Assembly: GCA_949294185.1 (NCBI GenBank)
Contig: CASFGA010000011.1
Location: 62,001-126,000, forward strand
DNA length: 64,000 nucleotides
Direction of reading: 5' to 3'
DNA from: an uncultured Bacteroides sp.
GTDB lineage: Bacteria; Bacteroidota; Bacteroidia; Bacteroidales; Bacteroidaceae
Shown: in pieces, positions 1 to 7,337 of the stretch
Position numbering within the stretch: the first letter of the stretch is position 1
Layout: each line of letters opens with the position of its first letter
Program-made: the position numbers and the translations under genes
The notes under the pieces: model-generated
The model's input: only the letters and a program-made list of their open reading frames with translations
What the model was told of the DNA's origin: nothing
Databases searched by the model: none

Positions 1-2
1 TA

Positions 3-884
3 CGTTTCGTGGAACAGATGGCCACGGCCTTTTTTGCAGGCAGCCAGAATGAGGCGCGGCTGATGCAGATGTATGTCCTTACCCAGTCGGGATACAAGGT
101 GCGTATGGCGCGGGTGGGAAACCGGCTTGTATTGCTGCTCCCCTCGAAAGACGAAATCTATGAATATCCTTACCTTGCCGTGGGCGGAGAGAGGTATTAC
201 ATCGTCGACCCGTCTGTCCGCGGGGAAACATTCTATCTGTTCGACCGTGAATATCCGAAGGAACGGCAGTTTTCACTGTTCGTCCAGACTGAACCCCTTT
301 TGGCGGAATCTCTTTCGACGATGCGGACTTTTGCGGCCCGGCGTTATCCGGAGCTGAAGACAGACATAACGGTCAATCGCAATCTGATGAACTTTTACGA
401 AGACTATCCGCGCGGCAACTCGATGGCCGTCTATGCACAGGCTTCGCTGAGCCGTCATGTGAAAGAGCAGCTTTATCCCGTGCTGCGTCAGGCTCTTTCC
501 GGAAAGAGTCAGGCGGAAGCCGCAAATGTCCTGATAAACTTCGTACAGACTGCCTTCAGCTACCAGACGGATGAGGAGCAGTTTGGTGAGGAGCGGCCTT
601 TCTTTCCCGATGAAATATTCTTTCATCCTTACAGCGACTGCGAAGACCGCGCCATTCTTTACACTGTTCTGGTCCGCGACTTGCTTGGCCTCAAGACGGC
701 ACTGCTGTATTATCCCGGTCATTTGGCCGCGGCTGTCCGTTTCGACGAGGAAGTGACGGGCGATTACATGATGATAGAAGGCGCCCGCTATACGGTTTGC
801 GACCCGACTTACATCGGGGCCGACATCGGTATGGCCATGCCGCAATACAGGCATGTGGCGGCGGATGTTTTCCGGCTTGAGTGA
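3..884 (+). CDS. Transglutaminase-fold protein, C-terminal part (5' end outside window)
   Basis: The reading frame is open to the left edge of the window, so this is the C-terminal part of a longer protein; the GTG at 9 is not a credible start. The last ~120 residues carry a transglutaminase-like cysteine-protease arrangement: Cys in SDCEDRA, His in YPGHLAAAV and Asp in VCDPTY, in the order and spacing expected for a Cys-His-Asp triad. The family covers peptidases and transamidases, often envelope proteins in Bacteroidales. The substrate cannot be told from the sequence. The gene ends 123 bp before the next start and a separate promoter follows, so it probably closes its own transcription unit. 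Confidence 0.7.
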   Translation, partial: RFVEQMATAFFAGSQNEARLMQMYVLTQSGYKVRMARVGNRLVLLLPSKDEIYEYPYLAVGGERYYIVDPSVRGETFYLFDREYPKERQFSLFVQTEPLLAESLSTMRTFAARRYPELKTDITVNRNLMNFYEDYPRGNSMAVYAQASLSRHVKEQLYPVLRQALSGKSQAEAANVLINFVQTAFSYQTDEEQFGEERPFFPDEIFFHPYSDCEDRAILYTVLVRDLLGLKTALLYYPGHLAAAVRFDEEVTGDYMMIEGARYTVCDPTYIGADIGMAMPQYRHVAADVFRLE

Positions 885-974
885 CGGCGGCAGAAAGGTC
901 TGATGGTTTTCATAATCTGTAAAAGTGGTACAATGCTCCGTAATTTGGTTCGGCGTTTTTCGCATGGGATGAGC

Positions 975-982
975 TATCTTTG
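975..982 (+). promoter_or_regulatory. Bacteroidales -7 box (TATCTTTG) for the CMD-cupin gene
   Basis: TATCTTTG matches the TAnnTTTG consensus. It lies inside the longest possible reading frame of the next gene and therefore argues for the downstream start at 1008/1011. The -33 element is weak. Confidence 0.6.
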
Positions 983-1007
983 CATCAGACAAAACAAGAT
1001 TGGCACC

Positions 1008-1853
1008 ATGATGAAACCGATTTTTCAAACTGTCAAGACAGGCGTTCTCTTGGGGATGCTTGTTTCTGCACTTAATATTCAAACCGCTATGTCACAAGAA
1101 AAGATTACGCAGACCGCCGGTCGCGTGCAGTTAGGGGAGTTCGCTCCCAAGTTTGCCGAGCTGAATGACGATGTTCTCTTCGGTGAAGTGTGGAACCGTA
1201 AAGGGCTGAGTCCGCACGACCGCAGCATGATAACCGTCGCTGCCCTTGTCGGAAAAGGGATTATCGACTCTTCTCTCACTCATCATCTCCAGTTCGCCAG
1301 ACAGAATGGCGTGACGCGCACCGAGATATCCGAGATGCTGACCCACATTGCCTTCTATGCCGGATGGCCCAATGCATGGGGAGCTTTCCGTCTGGCCAAG
1401 GAAGTATGGGCCGGCGATGCGGAGGGAGATGACGGCAAGACCGCTTTTCAGCGCGAGATGATATTTCCCGTCGGTGAGCCGAATACTGCCTATGCGAAAT
1501 ATTTTACGGGAAACAGTTATCTGGCACGCGTGTCGACCGAGCAGATTCCCTTTTCCAACGTAACGTTTGAGCCTCGCTGCCGCAACAACTGGCATATCCA
1601 TCACGCCACGAAAGGCGGCGGACAGATGTTGGTATGTGTGGCCGGAAAGGGATGGTATCAGGAAGAAGGCGAGCCCGCCGTGCAGATGCTGCCGGGTGAT
1701 GTGGTTCATATTCCCGCCAACGTGAAGCACTGGCACGGTGCCGCCGCCGACAGCTGGTTTGCCCACCTTGCATTCGAGATTCCGGGCGAGGACACTTCGA
1801 ACGAATGGTTTGAGCCGGTCACAGACGAAGCGTATGACAAGCTCGGGAAATAA
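1008..1853 (+). CDS. Exported carboxymuconolactone decarboxylase-cupin fusion protein
   Basis: The start is placed at ATG 1008 (or the adjacent ATG 1011) because a -7 promoter box lies just upstream; the 35 extra codons of the longer frame would lie on or before the promoter. The N-terminus is a signal peptide ending near AMSQ. The first domain is a carboxymuconolactone decarboxylase/AhpD-like helical fold (FGEVWNRKGLS to FRLAKEVW), without the CxxC thiol pair of AhpD. The second is a small cupin with metal-ligand histidines (WHIHHA and VKHWHG). Such fusions are commonly annotated as cupin-CMD proteins of unknown substrate. The protein probably acts on a small molecule in the periplasm; that location is inferred from the signal peptide. 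Confidence 0.8.
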   Translation: MMKPIFQTVKTGVLLGMLVSALNIQTAMSQEKITQTAGRVQLGEFAPKFAELNDDVLFGEVWNRKGLSPHDRSMITVAALVGKGIIDSSLTHHLQFARQNGVTRTEISEMLTHIAFYAGWPNAWGAFRLAKEVWAGDAEGDDGKTAFQREMIFPVGEPNTAYAKYFTGNSYLARVSTEQIPFSNVTFEPRCRNNWHIHHATKGGGQMLVCVAGKGWYQEEGEPAVQMLPGDVVHIPANVKHWHGAAADSWFAHLAFEIPGEDTSNEWFEPVTDEAYDKLGK

Positions 1854-1934
1854 GGCGACCGCCCCCGGCTGTCGCTGCAGCCAGAGCGGAAGGTGCGCAT
1901 GATGCGCTATGATTGATAAGTAATGGAAGATTTT

Positions 1935-2471
1935 TCAGTCCGCGGTTCCTGAGCCGGAGCCTTTGTCCGCTTCCGCATACTCCTCGATGCGGAAGCGGTT
2001 GACGGTAATGTTTATCGTTCTCTGCGTGAGGGGATAGGCCGCCATCCTTACCGTCATGCCGTCGTTGGCGGTGAGGATGAACTGTTTGCGGCGGTTTTTG
2101 TCCATGTCATACCACATGCCGTTTTGTCCGTAAAGGATGCGCACGGCATTGTCCGATTCATATTCCCAACTGATGAGGTAACGTGCCGTTTCTCCCTTGT
2201 GAAAGGAAAAAGTGCTTGTTTCCTCATCATATTTTACATATTCCAAACTGGTCACTTCCTCCGGATAAAAGTTGAGAAGAACGACCTTTTCTCCCAGTGA
2301 GTCATATTCCAGTGCCACATAGTTGTTGTCTTCACACTGATGGCTGTATGCTTCTCCTATATGGAGCTTGGGGATGGGAGCGTATTCGCCTGTTTCGTAT
2401 TTGTCGCATGCGGCAAAGGCAGATGCGATGACCGCCATGCCGCATAAGGCAAACAGTCTGTTGCTGTTCAT
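1935..2471 (-). CDS. Small lipoprotein of unknown function
   Basis: The start is taken at ATG 2471 because it gives a clean lipoprotein signal peptide (MNSNRLFALCG..., lipobox AFAAC) and lies just downstream of a consensus -7 box at 2496-2503; the longer frame has no signal. The mature part (~155 residues) is acidic and probably beta-rich, with no motif I recognise. It stands alone, convergent with the CMD-cupin gene and divergent from the histidine kinase gene. The divergent arrangement with a two-component system could mean shared control, but nothing in the sequence proves it. Confidence 0.65.
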   Translation of the reverse strand: MNSNRLFALCGMAVIASAFAACDKYETGEYAPIPKLHIGEAYSHQCEDNNYVALEYDSLGEKVVLLNFYPEEVTSLEYVKYDEETSTFSFHKGETARYLISWEYESDNAVRILYGQNGMWYDMDKNRRKQFILTANDGMTVRMAAYPLTQRTINITVNRFRIEEYAEADKGSGSGTAD

Positions 2472-2495
2472 TGTCTGATGCTTTTTGTTTTGCCG

Positions 2496-2503
2496 CAAAA
2501 ATA
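2496..2503 (-). promoter_or_regulatory. -7 box (TATTTTTG) for the lipoprotein gene at 1935-2471
   Basis: On the minus strand the sequence reads TATTTTTG, matching TAnnTTTG, 25 nt before ATG 2471. No good -33 TTG is seen. Confidence 0.55.
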
Positions 2504-2637
2504 TCCGTTGCGGGATGTTGCATGAAATATATTCAGCAGAAGCCGGATTTTTCTCGGCAGACGGCATGATTTCTTCGGCAAAACAGTCTTGTCTCCTTAT
2601 CTCATGTCTGTCATGAAAAAGTGAGCGTTGGTCGATT

Positions 2638-2672
2638 TTTGTTGATTCGCACAAAGCCGTGAGGTACTTTTG
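2638..2672 (+). promoter_or_regulatory. Promoter TTTGTTG-N20-TACTTTTG for the two-component operon
   Basis: A TTTGTTG element (2638-2644) is followed after exactly 20 nt by TACTTTTG (2665-2672), a near-ideal housekeeping promoter for this phylum. It ends only 8 nt before ATG 2681. Confidence 0.7.
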
Positions 2673-2680
2673 ACAGAAAA

Positions 2681-3739
2681 ATGATTTTTATGGAAAGACA
2701 GGCGAGGATACGGTGGATGGAGCGGCTTATCTATATAGGCGGGTGGTGCATTGCTTGGGGAGCTATCCTGATAAGCATCCAGTCGCACGCGGATGTGACG
2801 CGGATGGGACGGGACATTATAGGGTTTTCTTTGTTTTTGCTGACTCCGTTCTTCATTTTGTTTCTGGTAAACAACTGTTGGCTCGTGCCCTGCCTGCTTA
2901 TGCGCAGGCGTTTCGGCCTGTATGCCCTGTTGCTGCTGGCTGTAATGGGCATATTGTTCTACTTTTTCTTCCTGCAGCGGATATGGGTGGCCGGGCGTCT
3001 GTCTTTTCCGGCTGTGCCGGGAACGCCTCCCCCTCCTTTTCCGCCGAACAGTGTTGAGCCTATGCTTGTCGTAGTGGCGTTTCTGCTCGTAGGATTCAAT
3101 GTGGCCGTGAAGCTTTTCTTTAAGTCATTGCACGACGATGAAGTGATGAAGGAACTTGAGAAGCGGCATCTGGAGTCGGAACTGCGCTGTCTGAAATATC
3201 AGCTTAATCCTCATTTTTTCATGAATACATTGAACAATATTTATGTGCTGGTGGATATTGACACGGTGAAGGCGAAGGAAACCATTCTGAAACTTTCCAA
3301 ACTGATGGGTTATGTGCTTTACGAAGCCGTGGGCGAGAGTGTTTCTTTGGTTCGTGAAGTGCGGTTTCTGCAAAGCTACATGGCGCTGATGAAGATGCGT
3401 TATACAGAAAAGCTCGTTGTGACGGCCGATTTCCCGTTTGTTGTGCCCGATGTGCCTGTGCCGCCCTTGTTGTTTATATCTTTGCTTGAGAACGCCTTTA
3501 AGCATGGAGTGAGCTATCGGGCCTCTTCATTCGTGGAAGTGAAGATGAGGGTAGAGGGAGAAGATGTGTTCTTTTCGTGCCGCAACAGCAATCATAAGTG
3601 CAGAGATATGCTCCATTCAGGTGTAGGATTGGACAATGTGCGTAAACGTTTGGCTTTGCTTTATGGCCGGAATTATACTTTGACCGTCACAGAGGATAAA
3701 GATTCTTATTCAGTATTGTTAATTGTTCCTGTATTATGA
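2681..3739 (+). CDS. LytS-type sensor histidine kinase (His_kinase family)
   Basis: The protein has about four membrane segments in the first ~150 residues, then a His_kinase (LytS/YehU-type) domain. The phospho-accepting histidine is H178 in LNPHFFMNTLNNI. The ATP-binding N box is LLENAFKHG near residue 270, and a GVGLDNVRKRL glycine motif lies near the C-terminus. There is no large periplasmic sensor, so the signal is probably sensed in the membrane. The stop overlaps the next start by 4 nt (ATGA), so it is translationally coupled to its response regulator. The promoter sits so close that ATG 2681 would give an almost leaderless message; ATG 2690 is an alternative. Confidence 0.9.
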   Translation: MIFMERQARIRWMERLIYIGGWCIAWGAILISIQSHADVTRMGRDIIGFSLFLLTPFFILFLVNNCWLVPCLLMRRRFGLYALLLLAVMGILFYFFFLQRIWVAGRLSFPAVPGTPPPPFPPNSVEPMLVVVAFLLVGFNVAVKLFFKSLHDDEVMKELEKRHLESELRCLKYQLNPHFFMNTLNNIYVLVDIDTVKAKETILKLSKLMGYVLYEAVGESVSLVREVRFLQSYMALMKMRYTEKLVVTADFPFVVPDVPVPPLLFISLLENAFKHGVSYRASSFVEVKMRVEGEDVFFSCRNSNHKCRDMLHSGVGLDNVRKRLALLYGRNYTLTVTEDKDSYSVLLIVPVL

Positions 3740-4437
3740 GATGTATTGCAATAGATGACGAGCCGCTTGCCCTTACCCAGCTGTCGGGATACATTTCCCG
3801 CATACCGTTTCTTTCCTTGTTGAATGCATGTTCCGATGCCGGTGAAGCCGTTCCGTTGGTGATGTCAGGGAAGGTTGACCTGATATTTACAGACATTACG
3901 ATGCCCGACCTTAATGGGATGGATTTTATACGTTCGCTGCCTCATTCCCCCATGGTCATTTTCACTACGGCCTATCCTGAGTATGCCGTTGAAGGCTTTC
4001 GTCTGGAGGCGGTAGACTATCTGTTGAAGCCGTTCAGCTTTCAGGATTTGTTGCGGGCCGCTGAAAGGGCGCGCAGGACATATCTCTCCAGACAGTCAGC
4101 AAAGGGGGAGCGTGACCCGCTTTTTATGAAGAGTGACGGCAGACTGATAAATATAGAGACCGATCATATCCTTTATATTGAGAGCGTAAGTGAATATGTA
4201 CGTGTCTATCTGGAGGGACAGGATGAGCCTGTCACGGCATTGGGCAGCCTGATGAAGCTTGAAGCGGCATTGCCTTCCCATTTCATGCGTGTTCACCGTT
4301 CTTATATAGTCAATCTGCATAAGATATTTGAAGTGTCACGCCAGCGCATTGTCATGGACAGGAAAGTATATATTCCGGTGGGCGAGAGTTATAGAGAGCG
4401 TTTTTCCGATTATGTCAGTCGCCGGTGCATCTTGTGA
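3736..4437 (+). CDS. LytTR-family response regulator
   Basis: Residues 1-120 form a CheY-like receiver: acidic pair D7/D8, phospho-acceptor D53 in FTDITMPDLNG, and K98 in DYLLKPF. Residues ~130-230 form a LytTR DNA-binding domain (typical FMRVHRSYIVN). The protein is the cognate regulator of the upstream LytS-type kinase, with a 4-nt overlap. Family members bind direct repeats upstream of target promoters. The targets here are unknown; the divergent lipoprotein gene and the downstream operon are the nearest candidates. Confidence 0.92.
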   Translation: MRCIAIDDEPLALTQLSGYISRIPFLSLLNACSDAGEAVPLVMSGKVDLIFTDITMPDLNGMDFIRSLPHSPMVIFTTAYPEYAVEGFRLEAVDYLLKPFSFQDLLRAAERARRTYLSRQSAKGERDPLFMKSDGRLINIETDHILYIESVSEYVRVYLEGQDEPVTALGSLMKLEAALPSHFMRVHRSYIVNLHKIFEVSRQRIVMDRKVYIPVGESYRERFSDYVSRRCIL

Positions 4438-4491
4438 TGCCGTGCGCCTTAAATTTCTTCACTTTTTTTCGTAGTTACGGATTATTCGCCG

Positions 4492-4499
4492 TATTTTTG
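4492..4499 (+). promoter_or_regulatory. -7 box (TATTTTTG) for the lnb-secA operon
   Basis: TATTTTTG lies 26 nt before ATG 4525 and separates this operon from the two-component genes. The -33 region is only T-rich. Confidence 0.6.
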
Positions 4500-4524
4500 C
4501 ATCCGAAACAGAGACGGGAACAAT

Positions 4525-5706
4525 ATGGATTTACGGAAAAAGATAGCGCTGATACTGACCTTGACATTAGGGATGATCATGCCGGTGCGTGCGCACCAGG
4601 CAGACAGCATCCGCTTCAGCCTGCTTACTTGTGCGCCTGGAAACGAAATCTATGAGCTTTTCGGACATACCGCCCTGCGTTATCAGAACTTTACTCGCGG
4701 GGCGGATGTGGTGTTCAACTATGGGATGTTCAGTTTCAATACCCCCCATTTTGTCTATCGCTTCGTGAAGGGGGAGACCGACTATCAGCTCGGCGTCACG
4801 CCTTACCGCTATTTCGAGGCGGAGTATGCGTTGCGCGGGTCGTCAGTCTATGAGCAGGAGCTGAACCTTACGCCGCAAGAAAAGCAGACCTTGCTCCATC
4901 TGCTGGAAGAGAATTACCGTCCGGCGAACCGTGTCTACCGTTACAATTATTTTTACGACAACTGTACCACCCGTGCGCGCGACCAGATAGAAAAGGCGGT
5001 GCAGGGGAAAGTGGTCTATCCTGAGGGAGGGAAAGGAAAGACATTCCGTAGCATCGTTCACGAATATACGGCCAGCTCGCCGTGGGATGAGCTTGGAATC
5101 GATTTTTGCTTAGGGGCTGAGGCCGATTTGCCTATAGACAACCGCCTTCAGATGTTTGCTCCCTTTTATATGCTCCGTTTTGCTTCGCAGGCTTACATTC
5201 AGAATGAAGACGGGACACGCCGTCCGCTTGTGGCGAAAGAAGCAAAAATCGTCGATGTGGCTTCCGAACCTGCCGAACCGGGCTTCCCTCTCACGCCGAT
5301 GATGTGTGCCAGTCTGTTTCTGGCATTGAATGTATTGGTCGCATGGTGGCAGTGGAGACGGCGGAAGATATATTGGGGGTGGGACATTGTGCTTTACGGG
5401 ATGCAGGGTCTGGCAGGGTGTGTCATCGCTTTCCTGTTCTTCGTGTCCGTTCATCCCACTGTGGGGTCGAATTGGCTGTTGGCTTTGTTCAATCCTGTGC
5501 CTTTGTTTTGCCTGCCTTTCATGGTATATGGGGCGATAAGGCATAAAAAAGTGTATTACCACACGGTGAACTTGGTGTATTTAACACTTTTTATACTGAT
5601 ATTTTCTTTTTCACCGCAAGAATTTAATTTAACAGTGTTACCTTTGGCACTCGGTTTGTTGGTGAATGCCGCGAGCCATGTATTAGTTATGAACGCGAAG
5701 GAATGA
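4525..5706 (+). CDS. lnb: DUF4105 membrane protein, probable lipoprotein N-acyltransferase (Lnb-type)
   Basis: A signal peptide ends near VRA-HQ. The exported domain (~residues 25-240) carries the DUF4105 hallmarks: H48 in ELFGHTALRY and C147 in FYDNCTTRAR, a candidate catalytic pair of a papain-like (NlpC/P60-type) fold. Four hydrophobic segments follow between ~260 and 390. The DUF4105 family in Bacteroides includes Lnb, the enzyme reported to add the third acyl chain to lipoproteins, and I assign it on that basis plus the two motifs. It overlaps the next gene by 4 nt and is cotranscribed towards secA, which fits a role in export and lipoprotein maturation. A different hydrolase or acyltransferase of the same family is possible. 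Confidence 0.72.
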   Translation: MDLRKKIALILTLTLGMIMPVRAHQADSIRFSLLTCAPGNEIYELFGHTALRYQNFTRGADVVFNYGMFSFNTPHFVYRFVKGETDYQLGVTPYRYFEAEYALRGSSVYEQELNLTPQEKQTLLHLLEENYRPANRVYRYNYFYDNCTTRARDQIEKAVQGKVVYPEGGKGKTFRSIVHEYTASSPWDELGIDFCLGAEADLPIDNRLQMFAPFYMLRFASQAYIQNEDGTRRPLVAKEAKIVDVASEPAEPGFPLTPMMCASLFLALNVLVAWWQWRRRKIYWGWDIVLYGMQGLAGCVIAFLFFVSVHPTVGSNWLLALFNPVPLFCLPFMVYGAIRHKKVYYHTVNLVYLTLFILIFSFSPQEFNLTVLPLALGLLVNAASHVLVMNAKE

Positions 5707-7289
5707 AAGAACGCATACTGACATCTTTATTGACGGTGATGGCCATAACCGGCCTTCAGGCACAAAGCACGCCGGGAGCACCGAGACTGGTGGTGGGACT
5801 GACCATCGACCAGTTGCGCGCCGACTACATCGAGGCGTTTTCCGCCCTTTACGGCGAACGCGGCTTCAAGCGGTTGATGAGAGAAGGTCGCGTGTATACC
5901 AATGCAGAATACGATTTTATCAATCTCGACCGCTCGTCGGCTACGGCCGCAGTCTATACAGGTGCCACCCCTTATTATAATGGAGTGGTGGGCAACCGGT
6001 GGATGGATCGCAATTCACTCCGTATCGTGCAGTGTGTAGACGACAAGGACTTTATGGGAATATATACTTCCGAAAGCACTTCGCCCAAACGCCTTCAGGT
6101 CTCAACCCTTTCGGATGAGCTGATGGTGGCGAGTGGAGGGGAGGCTGAAGTGTATTCCATTGCTCCTACGCGCGAGATGGCCGTACTTGCAGCCGGGCAT
6201 GCGGCGAAGGCTGCCTTCTGGCTTAATGATGAGACTGGCAAGTGGAGCGGCACAACTTTTTATGGTGCTTTCCCCCAGTGGGCTACAGACTATAATGACC
6301 ACGAAGGGCTTGACTTCCGTATCGGTAATCTGGTGTGGCAGCCCTATCATCCGGTGACAGCCTACCGTTATGTCACTTCAAACAGCAAGCAGGTTACTTT
6401 CAAGCACAACTTTTTTGACGAGCGTCAGGAAAAATATCGCCGCTATAAAACCAGTCCGTATGTGAATGATGAGGTGAATCGTCTGGTGAGTGCTTGTCTT
6501 TCGGCCACACAGATGGGAAAGGACAATGTGCCCGACCTGCTTACGCTCTCTTATTACGCCGGGAACTACAATCACAAGCCCAATTCGGAATATGCGATGG
6601 AGATTCAAGATGTCTATGTGCGTCTGGATAACAGCATCGGCGATTTGCTCGACCTGATAGATCGGAAAGTGGGATTGGCCAATACGCTTTTCTTCATTAC
6701 TTCAACAGGGTATGCCGATACCGAGCCTGCCGACCCTGCACAGTATCGCATTCCCGGAGGTGAGTTTCATATCAAGCGTTGTGCCGCGTTGCTTAACATG
6801 TATCTCATGGCGCTTTATGGCGACGGACAGTATGTGGAAACCTATTACGGGCATCAGATATATCTTAACCACAAGCTGATAGAAGACAAGAAGCTGAGTC
6901 TGGTGGAAGTCATGAACCGCTCTGCTGAGTTTGTAGTGCAGATGAGCGGTGTGAAGGATGCCTATACGGCGCAGAGACTGCTATTGGGGGCATGGACTCC
7001 GAAAATAGATAAGATACGCAATTCTTTCAGCCGTGAATGTTCGGGAGATCTTTACATCGAAGTAATGCCCGGATGGTCGGTGGTGAATGATTATCCGCAG
7101 AGCGTGAAGGTGGTGCGCGAAGGGTATGCTTCCGTTCCGTTGTTCTTTATGGGTTATAATGTGAAGCCGGAAATACTTTATGCTCCTGTGAAGGTGTCAG
7201 CCATTGCTCCTACAGTGGCTCATTACATGCGTATTCGGGCACCCAATGCCGCTTCCGAAGCCCCGATGATAAATCTGCGCAAGCAATGA
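5703..7289 (+). CDS. Exported alkaline-phosphatase-fold protein, probably catalytically inactive
   Basis: The signal peptide ends at LQAQ. The overall pattern is that of PafA-like/type I phosphodiesterase proteins: VVGLTIDQLRADY near the N-terminus, YTGATPYYNGVVGN, an EIQDVYVRLDN helix and FMGYNVKP with IAPTVAHYM near the end. The first metal Asp (D36) is kept. The usual TAPGH nucleophile region is DRSSATAA. The TADHG motif that supplies Asp and His ligands is T333-S-T-G-Y-A-D. The DYVGH stretch (~280-295) has lost its Asp. The final HVPL histidine is S477. It therefore probably cannot bind two zinc ions. It is coupled to lnb (4-nt overlap) and precedes secA by 48 bp. A structural or substrate-binding role is inferred. 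Confidence 0.75.
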   Translation: MKERILTSLLTVMAITGLQAQSTPGAPRLVVGLTIDQLRADYIEAFSALYGERGFKRLMREGRVYTNAEYDFINLDRSSATAAVYTGATPYYNGVVGNRWMDRNSLRIVQCVDDKDFMGIYTSESTSPKRLQVSTLSDELMVASGGEAEVYSIAPTREMAVLAAGHAAKAAFWLNDETGKWSGTTFYGAFPQWATDYNDHEGLDFRIGNLVWQPYHPVTAYRYVTSNSKQVTFKHNFFDERQEKYRRYKTSPYVNDEVNRLVSACLSATQMGKDNVPDLLTLSYYAGNYNHKPNSEYAMEIQDVYVRLDNSIGDLLDLIDRKVGLANTLFFITSTGYADTEPADPAQYRIPGGEFHIKRCAALLNMYLMALYGDGQYVETYYGHQIYLNHKLIEDKKLSLVEVMNRSAEFVVQMSGVKDAYTAQRLLLGAWTPKIDKIRNSFSRECSGDLYIEVMPGWSVVNDYPQSVKVVREGYASVPLFFMGYNVKPEILYAPVKVSAIAPTVAHYMRIRAPNAASEAPMINLRKQ

Positions 7290-7337
7290 AGAGAAGGAAT
7301 ATGATTTAATGAATAATAATAAAACGACAATATAAAG

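Noticed and set aside
273..1082. Long minus-strand open frame (269 aa) across the transglutaminase-fold and CMD-cupin genes
   Set aside because: It mirrors two well-supported plus-strand genes and has no recognisable domain or start context.
1860..1934. Weak GGCTG/CAGCC hairpin between convergent genes
   Set aside because: The stem is short and no T run follows on either strand, so I did not call a terminator.
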